NCBI RefSeq assembly: GCF_000317675.1
Contig: NC_019776.1
Location: forward strand, 2,976,001 to 3,040,000
Direction of reading: 5' to 3'
Source: Cyanobacterium aponinum PCC 10605
GTDB taxonomy: Bacteria > Cyanobacteriota > Cyanobacteriia > Cyanobacteriales > Cyanobacteriaceae
Length of the DNA: 64,000 nucleotides
This document shows, in pieces, positions 45,780-54,903 of this stretch. The position numbers and the translations under genes were made by a program. The first letter of the stretch is position 1. Each line of letters begins with the position of its first letter. Below the pieces are notes generated by a model. It was not told where the DNA came from and made no database searches. It saw nothing but the letters and a program-made list of their open reading frames with translations.

Positions 45780-48107
45780 CTAATTACCTCTTGTGACACC
45801 ATCAACAACAGAACGGACTCCGGTGCTACCTTCAAAAGACCCTGCATCACCTTCCCAATTAAAATCACTGATGCGCAGATTCACAGAACCTAATTCTAAA
45901 ACAGGGTTGTAGCGTAAGATAATGTTATAAGTTCTACGGCTAAACTCTAAAAAGTAGTCGGTACTAATTTCTTGATTGGTTTTAACGTTGATAAAACTTT
46001 GAACTCCTGCTCGGATTGGTCCATATAATTGTTGAGTTAGTCCTAGGGATAACACTTGATCATCTGCGAAGCGATCAAAGAAAAAGGGAGATTGATCCCC
46101 TCTAATACCCTGACTAAAACTGACCTGAAATCCCGTGTAGTCAAAAAATAGATCAGAAAAATGACCGATTTGTCCTTGTAGTCCGACGGTTGCGGTTATA
46201 CTGGGTTGGGTCTCACCATTACTGTAATAACTACCAACCCCTGTTAATCCTGTATTCAAACTAAGATATGGCACAACAGGAGTGGGAGTAAATTTTAACC
46301 CTTGATCTGGGGTGGGAGGCAATGCCTCTCCTGACCATAGTAAAAAATTACCAGTAACGATCGCAGCTCCTTGAAAACGGGTTAAAGTGGCACGGTTATT
46401 TTCTCTTTTGCTTCTTAGTAAATCTTCTCTATCGGTGTCAGCGTTGATGTTTTGAACAGAGGCTTGATAAACTAAACCAAAAGGACTATTGGCAATGGGA
46501 ATATAAGGAGAGGTAAGGATTACTCCATAGCTTTGTTGTACTGTTTGGAAACCTAATGAACCGTTAAAGAGGCGATCGCGGTAATTGTATTGTAAGCTGA
46601 GGGTGTGAGGGGCGTTTAATTCTCCTAGTTTTTGATCTAACTGCACACTGGCACGCAGACGATTTTCAATATTATCTAAGTCTAAACCAGTAAAATTAAG
46701 AATTCCGTTAAGGCGGGTACGTTCAGCAAAATCCACCTCTAAATTTGCTACCAAACCGTAGCTACTGGGGTTAAATACGCCCCCATTTTCCTCAGAATCA
46801 ATGGCATTATCATCAAAGAAAGAATCGGGGAAAAATGCCCTTTGTAGTAGAAGGCGAGGAGTTAAAGTAAAACGGGTTTTTTGATCACTATAAACCTCAA
46901 AATCTCTTTCTATATACAATCCCCCCAAATCTTCCCCATCAAATCCAATATTAAATAATCCGGGACGGCGATCGCGCCTATCGAAAACTAAACGATCTTG
47001 AAACAAAGGAATAGAAACGGTTTGGTCAAATACAAGCCGAGATTTAGTAGTTGTTAATTCATCCTGAAAAGGAGAAATACTTCTTAATCTTGCTGTATCT
47101 GCTCGAATTTCAAACTCTGGAGGAGAAAATGGATCATTGGTAATACGTATATTAGTGGCAAACCATCCCTCGTTATTAAAATCTACTTTCCCCGCCTGAA
47201 AACGAAAACGATTAATTTGCCCTCCACTGGAAGTTGAAGGTGCTCCCCCCGCCTGTTGCAATAAAGATAAATCTCTCACACTACCAACCACAAAACTATA
47301 ACCTTCCGCCGATGTCACCCTTCTTAGGGGTTGATTAGCTTCTATTTGTTGAGAAAGAATTTGAGCATTAACAGGATTATTCCCCGTATCTCCCCGAAAA
47401 TCTTGGGCTAGATTTGGTTGATATATCTCCCCTTGAGCATTAAATATTACCCCCTCATCCCTCACAAAATAATACTCGAAGCGATCGCCCCTTAAACTTT
47501 GCTCCCCCCTTTGTAAACTTACATTTCCCTCCGCTACAGCGATGCGATCGCGCAAATTCACAGAAACTAAATCAGCCCTCAACACCCCATTAGAAAAACG
47601 AATTACCACATTACCCCTAGCCTTAACAATTTCCTGTTGATCTAAATATTCCTGCTCATCTGCCAGAATTTCCACTACATTTAAAGAAGAGTTAACAACC
47701 TCTTGACCCTCTTGAGTATTTGGATTTTGCACCACAGAAAAACCTCTCCCCTTAGTGTTAAAATCATATTCCCGTGATGAGCCTTTACGACTGACAGTAA
47801 TTAAACGCTTTACATCAGTGGCAAAACGAAAAGAAGAATTATCATCAAAACTAACCGTTGATTGTCCTAAACTATTTATCTTCAACGGTGTGCCTAAGCC
47901 ATCCGCAGTTGTTTCCGGGGGATTTTCCACAGAAATAGGAATAGGAGAAATTTCTTCCCTTTGTACACGAGGGGAAAAAACAGAAGTATCTTTTTCAGCC
48001 AGAATAATCGAGGATGGATTCTGATTAACAATAGTAGTATTATTTTCCTGTATAGAACCATTATAGGGAGTAACTGCAATTAATGTACTACTAAGAATCG
48101 GAATCAT
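45780..48107 (-). CDS. LptD-like outer-membrane protein (OstA domain plus DUF3769)
   Basis: 775 aa. An N-terminal region with a hydrophobic start and low-complexity part is followed by an OstA/LptA-like domain (about 130-215: VEILADEQEYLDQQEIVKARGN). The DUF3769 beta-barrel (about 290-760) alternates polar and aromatic residues. Proteins of this type are regarded as the cyanobacterial LptD counterpart for LPS insertion. Stop TAG is created within the TGAATAGT tandem repeat. The signal peptide is atypical: only about 10 hydrophobic residues. Confidence 0.83.
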   Translation of the reverse strand: MIPILSSTLIAVTPYNGSIQENNTTIVNQNPSSIILAEKDTSVFSPRVQREEISPIPISVENPPETTADGLGTPLKINSLGQSTVSFDDNSSFRFATDVKRLITVSRKGSSREYDFNTKGRGFSVVQNPNTQEGQEVVNSSLNVVEILADEQEYLDQQEIVKARGNVVIRFSNGVLRADLVSVNLRDRIAVAEGNVSLQRGEQSLRGDRFEYYFVRDEGVIFNAQGEIYQPNLAQDFRGDTGNNPVNAQILSQQIEANQPLRRVTSAEGYSFVVGSVRDLSLLQQAGGAPSTSSGGQINRFRFQAGKVDFNNEGWFATNIRITNDPFSPPEFEIRADTARLRSISPFQDELTTTKSRLVFDQTVSIPLFQDRLVFDRRDRRPGLFNIGFDGEDLGGLYIERDFEVYSDQKTRFTLTPRLLLQRAFFPDSFFDDNAIDSEENGGVFNPSSYGLVANLEVDFAERTRLNGILNFTGLDLDNIENRLRASVQLDQKLGELNAPHTLSLQYNYRDRLFNGSLGFQTVQQSYGVILTSPYIPIANSPFGLVYQASVQNINADTDREDLLRSKRENNRATLTRFQGAAIVTGNFLLWSGEALPPTPDQGLKFTPTPVVPYLSLNTGLTGVGSYYSNGETQPSITATVGLQGQIGHFSDLFFDYTGFQVSFSQGIRGDQSPFFFDRFADDQVLSLGLTQQLYGPIRAGVQSFINVKTNQEISTDYFLEFSRRTYNIILRYNPVLELGSVNLRISDFNWEGDAGSFEGSTGVRSVVDGVTRGN

Positions 48108-48262
48108 TTTTTTTACTCTATAGTTGTAAAATAAGAATTATAACTTAGAAATAAACCCATAGAGATCCTAATTGAAAAGCCCATAAAGAACTTATCTTAT
48201 TTTTACTTGTTAATATCGATAGATATTTTGATAACTTATTCAGCAGAATATTCACTACTAAT

Positions 48263-48949
48263 CTAAGAAGGAGAGTCTTTTAACACATAACCAACTCCTC
48301 TGACAGTATGAATTAAACGAGGGGATTGATTGACTTCTAATTTGAGTCTTAATGCCCGAATATAAACCTCAATAATATTTGATTCTCCCATAAAGTCAAA
48401 ATCCCAGACATTTTCGATAATTTGATTTCTACTTAATACTTGACGGGGATGTCTTAATAAATATTCTAATAGATCAAATTCTTTTGCCGTTAGTTCAATC
48501 GAATCCTTACTCCTGAATACTTCTCTAGTTAAGAGATTCAGTTTTAAGTCTGCAAATTGGAGAATTTCTGAGGTATCATTTACTTGACTACTACGCAGAC
48601 GAGCATTAATTCTTGCCAACAATTCTTCAATACTAAAAGGTTTGGTTAAATAATCATCTGCACCAGAATTTAAGCCCAAAACTCGATCGGGAATTTCATC
48701 TCTGGCAGTTAATAATATAATAGGGATTTTAATACCCGTTTTGCGCAATCGCAAACAGACATCTAACCCGGAGATTCTCGGTAACATCCAATCAAGGATA
48801 ATTAAATCAGGAGGAAATTCTCTCACTTTTTCTAAGGCTTCCATGCCATCATCAGCAGTCGCCACTTCATAGCCTTCTAATTTTAATTCAGTGACGATAA
48901 ATTGAGATAGTCTTTGATCATCTTCCACTACAAGAATTGAATTAGTCAT
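48263..48949 (-). CDS. OmpR-family response regulator (pair with histidine kinase)
   Basis: 228 aa from the ATG at 48949; a longer frame to 48988 overlaps the kinase. The receiver (1-118) has LVVEDDQRL, LIILDWMLPRISG (phospho-Asp), LLTARDE and TKPFS. The DNA-binding winged helix (about 130-225) ends LIHTVRGVGYVLKD. The kinase stop and this start are separated by one base, giving translational coupling. Target genes are not evident. Confidence 0.93.
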   Translation of the reverse strand: MTNSILVVEDDQRLSQFIVTELKLEGYEVATADDGMEALEKVREFPPDLIILDWMLPRISGLDVCLRLRKTGIKIPIILLTARDEIPDRVLGLNSGADDYLTKPFSIEELLARINARLRSSQVNDTSEILQFADLKLNLLTREVFRSKDSIELTAKEFDLLEYLLRHPRQVLSRNQIIENVWDFDFMGESNIIEVYIRALRLKLEVNQSPRLIHTVRGVGYVLKDSPS

Positions 48950-48950
48950 C

Positions 48951-50390
48951 TTATTCTCCCCATAAAGGTAAACTGATTGTAAAAACACTGCCTTCTTGAG
49001 GTTTCGATCGCACTTTTATTGTACCTTCCATTCCTTCAATCATACCCTTAGCAAGGGCTAATCCCAACCCTGTGCCATCCCGTGAGCGAGTCATACCATC
49101 ATCTGCACGGTAAAATCTTTCAAAGATTCGTTGTTGGTGTGCTAAAGAAATACCGATACCGTAATCACGAATATGAATTAGGGCATTGGGAAAACACTTC
49201 TCTAAAATAATATCAATGGGTTGAGGGGGAGAAGAATATTTAAGGGCATTATCGACTAAATTAATTAAAACCTGTTGCAGACGATCTTGATCCGCACAGG
49301 TAATGACATCCTCATCAGTAATTATTAAATTGATGGTGCGATCGGTTACTTTTTGACTCATTTGGGCTACTTCTGTCACCAAAGTATTTAGCATCAAAGG
49401 TTGACAGTGAAAATGTAAATTACCACTATCTGCACGGGCTAAATCCAATAAATCTTCTAACATTCTAATAGTTCTTTCCGTTTCCGCCGTAGCAGTTTCT
49501 AAAGCCTGAATTTGATGGGTGCTTAAATTATCACTCCTGCGCAGTAAGCTTTGTAAATAACCTAAAACAATGGTTAAAGGAGTGCGTAACTCATGGGAAA
49601 CATTACCAACGAATTGCCGTTGTTGCTCCCAAGAAGCAGAAAGACGAAATAACATCTCATTAAAGGCTTGTGCTAGTCCAATTATCTCTTGAGGTGCTTG
49701 ATTTAGGGTTAATTTTGCCCCACTTAAATCATCTGCTTTGATAGTAGAGGCAACCCGACTCATTTTTTTTAAAGGTTTTAAACCAGTGCTAATAGTATAT
49801 GATATGGCAATAACTAAAACTGTGACTGTAACAATACTAATAAAGAATAAGCGCCAGAGACTAAAGTTTAATTTTTGTTGATCAAGGGTTATATCCTGAG
49901 AAAGATAGAGTTTTCCCACCATATCCCCATTAACAATCAAAGGAGTACCACACAAGACAATATCACGCCCATTAAATCTAACAACTTGTGGTTTAGTTGG
50001 TATTTGTTGAGTATTTTCTACCGCTTGAAATTCTACCAGAGAATTATTAAGAGACGAAGATTGTCCTAATAGTTGTCCTTGGGGATTTTTTACCCATACC
50101 ATTAAGTTTGATGTTTCTACCCGTGAAATGGCTTTTTCGATAACAGTTTCAAGGGATTCGGCTTCATTATAAACCTCTAATTGTTCTGGGAAACGCATTG
50201 CTATATATTCTAAGGTTTGTTTATGGGCGGCTACTAAATTCTGTTCCATTTGCCACCCTGCCCAAAAAGCCACACTTCCTAAACCTATCACCGATAATAT
50301 CACTAATTCTAAGGTTAATTGAAATTGCAAAGATGAGGAGGGTATTTTTATTTTTTTTATGATTTTTTGTAGCTGTCTAATTAGTTTCAT
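48951..50390 (-). CDS. Membrane sensor histidine kinase
   Basis: 479 aa. Helices at about 27-48 and 183-203 frame a ~135-residue extracytoplasmic sensor domain without a recognised fold; a HAMP domain follows (205-258). Phospho-His lies in GNVSHELRTPLTI (H-box), the N-box is LINLVDNALKYSS, and G-boxes are IRDYGIGIS and GTGLGLALAKG. Upstream gene of a two-component operon with the regulator at 48263-48949. Stimulus unknown. Confidence 0.94.
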   Translation of the reverse strand: MKLIRQLQKIIKKIKIPSSSLQFQLTLELVILSVIGLGSVAFWAGWQMEQNLVAAHKQTLEYIAMRFPEQLEVYNEAESLETVIEKAISRVETSNLMVWVKNPQGQLLGQSSSLNNSLVEFQAVENTQQIPTKPQVVRFNGRDIVLCGTPLIVNGDMVGKLYLSQDITLDQQKLNFSLWRLFFISIVTVTVLVIAISYTISTGLKPLKKMSRVASTIKADDLSGAKLTLNQAPQEIIGLAQAFNEMLFRLSASWEQQRQFVGNVSHELRTPLTIVLGYLQSLLRRSDNLSTHQIQALETATAETERTIRMLEDLLDLARADSGNLHFHCQPLMLNTLVTEVAQMSQKVTDRTINLIITDEDVITCADQDRLQQVLINLVDNALKYSSPPQPIDIILEKCFPNALIHIRDYGIGISLAHQQRIFERFYRADDGMTRSRDGTGLGLALAKGMIEGMEGTIKVRSKPQEGSVFTISLPLWGE

Positions 50391-50527
50391 AATTTTAGTC
50401 TTTACATAGATACTTCTTTGCTTCCTTTAACCCAAAAACCACATATCGAAAAATACCTTTGCGTCTTTGCGGGAAAAATAGAAAAACAAGATTTTGGGGG
50501 AAATAAAAAACATTTGTACAGAAAATA

Positions 50528-50725
50528 TCACCACATTTCATCATCTAATCCATCAGCAATTAACGCATCCCATAAATTATCAATTTCGTTATTAGCTTCC
50601 CTATAGGCATTTTCTAAATTTTTTTCATGGGGTAATATTAATTTTTTTTGCACGTCATCTGTATTAGAGTTATTAAAAGTTGATGGCGGTGTTTTCTCTG
50701 GCATTGAATTCAAATCGTCTGTCAT
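50528..50725 (-). CDS. Small acidic protein overlapping cupin gene
   Basis: 65 aa, acidic and Asn-rich (TPPSTFNNSNTDDVQ; NLWDALIADGLDDEMW). Family not recognised. The ATG at 50725 has GGAG nine bases upstream, which supports translation. It overlaps the 3' end of the cysteine-dioxygenase-like gene by 53 nt in another frame, so the two are probably coupled. A start at 50704 is possible but without SD. Confidence 0.5.
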   Translation of the reverse strand: MTDDLNSMPEKTPPSTFNNSNTDDVQKKLILPHEKNLENAYREANNEIDNLWDALIADGLDDEMW

Positions 50726-51284
50726 AGTCTGTTTCTCCGTATAAGTTAAAACTGATAGTTGGTTGATTTCCCATCGCTTCGATATGATGGATAGCGTCTG
50801 CTGAAAAACAGAGAATATCTCCTTCGGTGAGGATTTTTTCCCCTACTTTTTCGATTTTGTCAGGTTGATTAGGTTGAGGATTCCTACGCCAAAAGGTGTT
50901 TTTTTCTTTGCCTTCTAATAATGCCACGATACCCCAACAGCCATGATTATGAATTGGTGACACCGTGCCTCCTGCCCATGCTACTAACTGCACGGTTAAG
51001 GGAAAGGAAGGCTCATCGTATAATGTCATTATCTCCCACCCTGTGTCTGGATTTGGTTCTAGCATGGATAAATATAACCAAGGGGATTCATTTAATAATT
51101 TTCTCATTAAAGGTGCGATCGCACCTAATCTTTTCTCGTCATCTTGGATTGTTTCGAGGATATCTTCTAAATCTGTCAAAAAACGATAAAGACGATACAC
51201 AGAAGCAGTTTTAGAGGGTATAGAGAGAATTTTTAAAGGAAGGCACACCCCATTGTTATCCACTAACCAATCTTGCTTTTTCAT
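50673..51284 (-). CDS. Cysteine dioxygenase-like cupin
   Basis: 203 aa from ATG at 51284 (a TTG at 51326 would extend it). The cupin metal site is PIHNHGCWGIVALLEG (HxH) and a later His in DAIHHIEAMG; NTFWRR and ISFNLYGETDYDRRFEF complete the family pattern. Probable Fe(II) thiol dioxygenase; cysteine is likely but 3-mercaptopropionate is possible. No Cys-Tyr crosslink Cys is evident. Overlaps the small acidic ORF. Confidence 0.84.
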   Translation of the reverse strand: MKKQDWLVDNNGVCLPLKILSIPSKTASVYRLYRFLTDLEDILETIQDDEKRLGAIAPLMRKLLNESPWLYLSMLEPNPDTGWEIMTLYDEPSFPLTVQLVAWAGGTVSPIHNHGCWGIVALLEGKEKNTFWRRNPQPNQPDKIEKVGEKILTEGDILCFSADAIHHIEAMGNQPTISFNLYGETDYDRRFEFNARENTAINF

Positions 51285-51540
51285 ATATAGAAAATAAATA
51301 TATTTATAATTATTATAAGTAAGCAAAATGAGGGGAAAATAAAAACAAGATTAATCGTTTATGAATCCCGTAAAACAGGCATTTATAAATTCCTTAAAAT
51401 AAGCATCTTGCCTGTAAAATCTAACAGCAAAAATCATCAACTATAGCAGTGACCAAGTTGTTTAGGACGCTTTGAGGATTCTTAACGTTCATTCAGAATG
51501 ATAATCAGAGTTTTAAAAATGTTCTAATTAAAATTTATAT

Positions 51541-51571
51541 AATCTGTATCTTAAATTCATGTTCTCCTCAT
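51541..51571 (+). repeat. 31-bp upstream repeat, copy 1
   Basis: AATCTGTATCTTAAATTCAT plus GTTCTCCTCAT. 29 of 31 bases match 54817-54847. Lies about 120 bp before the GT2 start. Confidence 0.75.
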
Positions 51572-51638
51572 CTTCATGGGTTTTAATCAAATTATTGTTA
51601 AAAATATCTATTAAATATTGATCGCAATGACAATAATA

Positions 51639-51658
51639 AGGGCTAAAGCCCTTACTAC
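51639..51658. repeat. AGGGCT hairpin repeat, copy 1
   Basis: AGGGCTAAAGCCCTTACTAC; a stem GGGCT/AGCCC. Copy 2 at 56326-56345 differs at one base. Confidence 0.75.
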
Positions 51659-51693
51659 GAAACAGATAATACATAATTGATTAGTAAGAGAAA

Positions 51694-53958
51694 ATGCTCC
51701 AGCCATCTCAAATATTGCAACAAAATTCCTTAAAAAATAAGCTCAAACCCCAAACTGCAACTCTTGTTTTAGTTAGTATCATTCTTTTATCCGCAATCAT
51801 TGTCGCTTTATGGGCAACGGGAAATGGTGAAATCGCTACTATTTTTACCTATTTTAATTCTCTCCAAGAAAATCCACCGATGTGGTTAGAAACTCCCATG
51901 ATTATGGGTAAATTTCTGTTAACTCCTACCATCGTGATGTTTTTATCTGTCTGGTTAATTACGGTTATTTCTCCTCAACCTCGTTTTTGGTCTAGGACAT
52001 TCGTAATTCTGATATTATGGGGATTATTGATTCGTTATTTATTGTGGCGCTCTTTATCCAGTTTAAACCTTAGTGATCCATTAAATGGTACTTTTAGTTT
52101 ACTTTTATTCTTTTTAGAATTATTAGTTTTATTTAGTAGTAGTTTACAATTACTTCTCATGCTTCGGGTTAAAAATCGCCGTCGAGAAGCAGATTTAGCT
52201 CAACAAAGTGCGATCGCACATCAATTTAAACCTACTGTTGATATTTTAATACCTACCTATGATGAATCTATCGAAATTTTACGACGAACATTAATTGGTT
52301 GTCAGGCGATAGATTATGAATTGAAAACTATTTATTTACTTGATGATACAAAAAGACCAGAAATAGCCAAATTAGCTCAAGAATTAGGTTGTGAGTATCG
52401 TACTCGTCCTAACAATCTTTATGCTAAAGCAGGAAATCTCAATTATGCAATCCCCCAGACAACGGGAGAATTTATCGTTGTTTTCGATGCTGATTTTATT
52501 CCCACCCGTAATTTTCTCCAACGCACCCTCGGCTTTTTTCAAGATTCCCAAGTTGCCCTTGTGCAAACACCCCAAAACTTCTATAATTTAGATCCGATCG
52601 CACGCAATCTTGGTTTAGAGAATGTATTAACCCCAGAAGAAGAAGTTTTTTACCGTCAGATTGAACCCATCAAAGACGGTGCGGGGAGTGTAGTTTGTTC
52701 AGGAACTTCTTTTGTGGTGCGGCGTAGAGCCTTAGAAGAAATAGGGGGATTTGTCACAGATTCTTTAAGTGAAGATTATTTTACAGGGGTTCGTCTTTCT
52801 GCTCAAGGTTATCGTTTAATATACTTAGATGAAAAACTAAGTGCAGGATTAGCCGCAGAAAATATTTCCGCCCATGCCACTCAGCGTTTACGTTGGGCAA
52901 GAGGAACACTACAAGCCTTTTTTATTGATTCTAATCCTTTAACCATTAAGGGATTAAGTTGGCTACAAAGATTGGCACATTTAGAAGGGTTATTGCACTG
53001 GTTTACCAGTATTTCTCAGGTTGTCTTTTTAATGATGCCTCTTGCCTATGGATTTTTAAATGTGATTCCCATTCGCGCTGATGTTTCAGATTTTCTTTAT
53101 TTTTTCCTACCCTACTATATTACCCAAATTACCGTTTTCTCTTGGCTTAATCATCATTCTCGTTCAGCAATTTTATCCAATGTTTATGGTTTAGTTCTTG
53201 CTTTTCCCCTTGCTATTACCGTAATTCAAGTGATGTTGAATCCATTTTCTAAAGGTTTTAAAGTTACTCCTAAAGGAACGATACAAAATAAATATCATTT
53301 TAACTGGGGTTTAGCATTTCCGTTGTTAATCTTATTTATTCTTAATGCCGTTAGTCTTTGGTTAAATTTGTGTATTTGCATTATTGCCGAAGTCAATACT
53401 CCCGCAGATTTGTTGTATCAGTATCAGGGAATTAACCTGAGTTGGATTTGGGGTATCTATAATCTGATTGTGTTAGGAGTTGCTTTATTAATTCTCATCG
53501 ATGTTCCTAATCACAGTTTATACCATTGGTTTCAATTACGGCGTGTTGTAAAATTAACCCTCGAATCTGGACAAGTATTTTGGGGCGTAACCAATAACAT
53601 TTCTGAAGTGGGCGTAGAAGTGGCTTTAACTCAAAAGGAATTTCCCCGCATTAGTCGTGGTGATGCTTTACCTCTAAAAATTGAATTACAGGAAGAATCA
53701 ATTAATTTAACAGGAATGGTTATTCACACCGAGTTTGATGGTGAGTTTCCTTTAGTTCAAATTTGCTTTGAGAAAATGACTTTAACACAACTGAGACAGT
53801 TAATTATCTTACTTTATTGTCGTCCGGGGCAATGGCAATCTAAAAAAACTCCAGGGGAATTTCAATCTATTGGCTTGTTACTGAAAACCTTAATTAAGCC
53901 TAAGTTTATTTTTGAGCGTGAACCAAAAACTAATTCCCTCATTGTTTCTCAAATATAA
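51694..53958 (+). CDS. Cellulose-synthase-like glycosyltransferase with PilZ domain (BcsA type)
   Basis: 754 aa. N-terminal membrane helices (about 20-155) are followed by a GT2 domain with PTYDESIEIL, LDDTKRPEIA, VFDADFIPT (DxD), a TSFVVRR segment, SEDYFTGVRL (TED-like) and TQRLRWARGTLQ (QxxRW). Four to five helices follow, then a PilZ domain (about 625-735) with NNISEVGVEV. The RxxxR element reads RRVVK, with Lys for the second Arg. Probable c-di-GMP-controlled beta-glucan synthesis and secretion. No bcsB or bcsZ nearby; a CBM2 gene is at the window end. Confidence 0.87.
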   Translation: MLQPSQILQQNSLKNKLKPQTATLVLVSIILLSAIIVALWATGNGEIATIFTYFNSLQENPPMWLETPMIMGKFLLTPTIVMFLSVWLITVISPQPRFWSRTFVILILWGLLIRYLLWRSLSSLNLSDPLNGTFSLLLFFLELLVLFSSSLQLLLMLRVKNRRREADLAQQSAIAHQFKPTVDILIPTYDESIEILRRTLIGCQAIDYELKTIYLLDDTKRPEIAKLAQELGCEYRTRPNNLYAKAGNLNYAIPQTTGEFIVVFDADFIPTRNFLQRTLGFFQDSQVALVQTPQNFYNLDPIARNLGLENVLTPEEEVFYRQIEPIKDGAGSVVCSGTSFVVRRRALEEIGGFVTDSLSEDYFTGVRLSAQGYRLIYLDEKLSAGLAAENISAHATQRLRWARGTLQAFFIDSNPLTIKGLSWLQRLAHLEGLLHWFTSISQVVFLMMPLAYGFLNVIPIRADVSDFLYFFLPYYITQITVFSWLNHHSRSAILSNVYGLVLAFPLAITVIQVMLNPFSKGFKVTPKGTIQNKYHFNWGLAFPLLILFILNAVSLWLNLCICIIAEVNTPADLLYQYQGINLSWIWGIYNLIVLGVALLILIDVPNHSLYHWFQLRRVVKLTLESGQVFWGVTNNISEVGVEVALTQKEFPRISRGDALPLKIELQEESINLTGMVIHTEFDGEFPLVQICFEKMTLTQLRQLIILLYCRPGQWQSKKTPGEFQSIGLLLKTLIKPKFIFEREPKTNSLIVSQI

Positions 53959-54014
53959 CTAATTTAAAAGGAAAATCAATCGAATAATTAAAAAATATTT
54001 ATTGATAAATCGTT

Positions 54015-54677
54015 ATGACTTTAGAACAATTTAGCCTCCTAATTCATCCTTTTTTCGTCATTGTGACAGTTTTTCCTTTACTTGGTATCGTTTTCTATTT
54101 TGCGTGGGAAACTTTTCAACGACATTTACAAATAAAAAGAGGTGAAAAAAGTAAAATACCTCCATCCGTTGGTCTTAATCATGTTACCATTGGCAAAATA
54201 CTATCAAGTACCGTTTTTTTTGTTACTTTAATTGGATTAGCACAACCTCTAATCACCAAAAATATTCTTAAAAATGAACTGTGGGCAACAGATTTTTTTC
54301 TGTTTATTTTTATTATCTTAATCTTTCTTTTTTCCATAGTTTCTTTTATTTTCTTATACCATGCTAGGGTAAAATTATGGCGTGGAATTTTCGCCACTTT
54401 AAGCGGTATGGGAATAGTTATTTTAGGAAGTCAAGAAGGAATATTTCGCCGTAGTAATGAATGGTATTGGTCTCATTATTACTATGGAATAACAATCTGT
54501 TTACTAATGATATTTTCTGTAGCGATTATTAATAATATTTATCGAGATAAATCTCAAAAATGGCGCAATATACATATTATTTTAAACTGTTTAGCATTAC
54601 TTCTGTTTATCGGACAAGGCTTTACTGGTAGCAGAGACTTATTTGAAATCGGTTTATGGACGTCTCCGCCAAGTTGA
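54015..54677 (+). CDS. DUF4079 multi-pass membrane protein
   Basis: 220 aa with six hydrophobic helices. ALLIHP-like start (FSLLIHPFFVIVTVFPLLG), a HARVKLWRGIFATLSGMGIV core and NEWYWSHYYYGI with His residues fit DUF4079, found mostly in phototrophs and possibly heme-binding like cytochrome b561 (inference). It follows the GT2 gene by 56 bp on the same strand and ends before a hairpin terminator. Confidence 0.74.
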   Translation: MTLEQFSLLIHPFFVIVTVFPLLGIVFYFAWETFQRHLQIKRGEKSKIPPSVGLNHVTIGKILSSTVFFVTLIGLAQPLITKNILKNELWATDFFLFIFIILIFLFSIVSFIFLYHARVKLWRGIFATLSGMGIVILGSQEGIFRRSNEWYWSHYYYGITICLLMIFSVAIINNIYRDKSQKWRNIHIILNCLALLLFIGQGFTGSRDLFEIGLWTSPPS

Positions 54678-54748
54678 GTTTCATTACTTTTTATATTAAG
54701 TCTTTCGCATGACAAATATAAGGGTAAAAATCATAATTGTTGTACCGT

Positions 54749-54774
54749 AATACAGGCATCTTGCCTGTATTTTT
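54749..54774 (+). terminator. Rho-independent terminator after DUF4079 gene
   Basis: AATACAGGCA, loop TCT, TGCCTGTATT, then T-run: a perfect 10-bp stem. Confidence 0.75.
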
Positions 54775-54816
54775 AGTTGGTTTCTATTGAATCTTTATAA
54801 ACCAATAATTTTATCT

Positions 54817-54847
54817 AATCTCTATCTTAAATTCATCTTCTCCTCAT
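54817..54847 (+). repeat. 31-bp upstream repeat, copy 2
   Basis: AATCTCTATCTTAAATTCAT plus CTTCTCCTCAT, 57 bp before the first Cys-repeat thioredoxin start. May be promoter-linked. Confidence 0.75.
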
Positions 54848-54903
54848 TTTGACTCTTTTTAATAGACACAGAAGAAAAAATTATTAACTCAGGAGATTCG
54901 ATC

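Larger units (their letters stand above)
51285..51693. other. Long upstream region of the cellulose-synthase-like gene
   Basis: No gene. Contains an imperfect ACAGGCA ... TGCCTGT pair (51375-51416), a 31-bp repeat (51541-51571) and an AGGGCT hairpin (51639-51658). The same elements recur in 54749-54847 and 56326-56345, so it is related to the spacers of the thioredoxin cluster. Confidence 0.6.
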
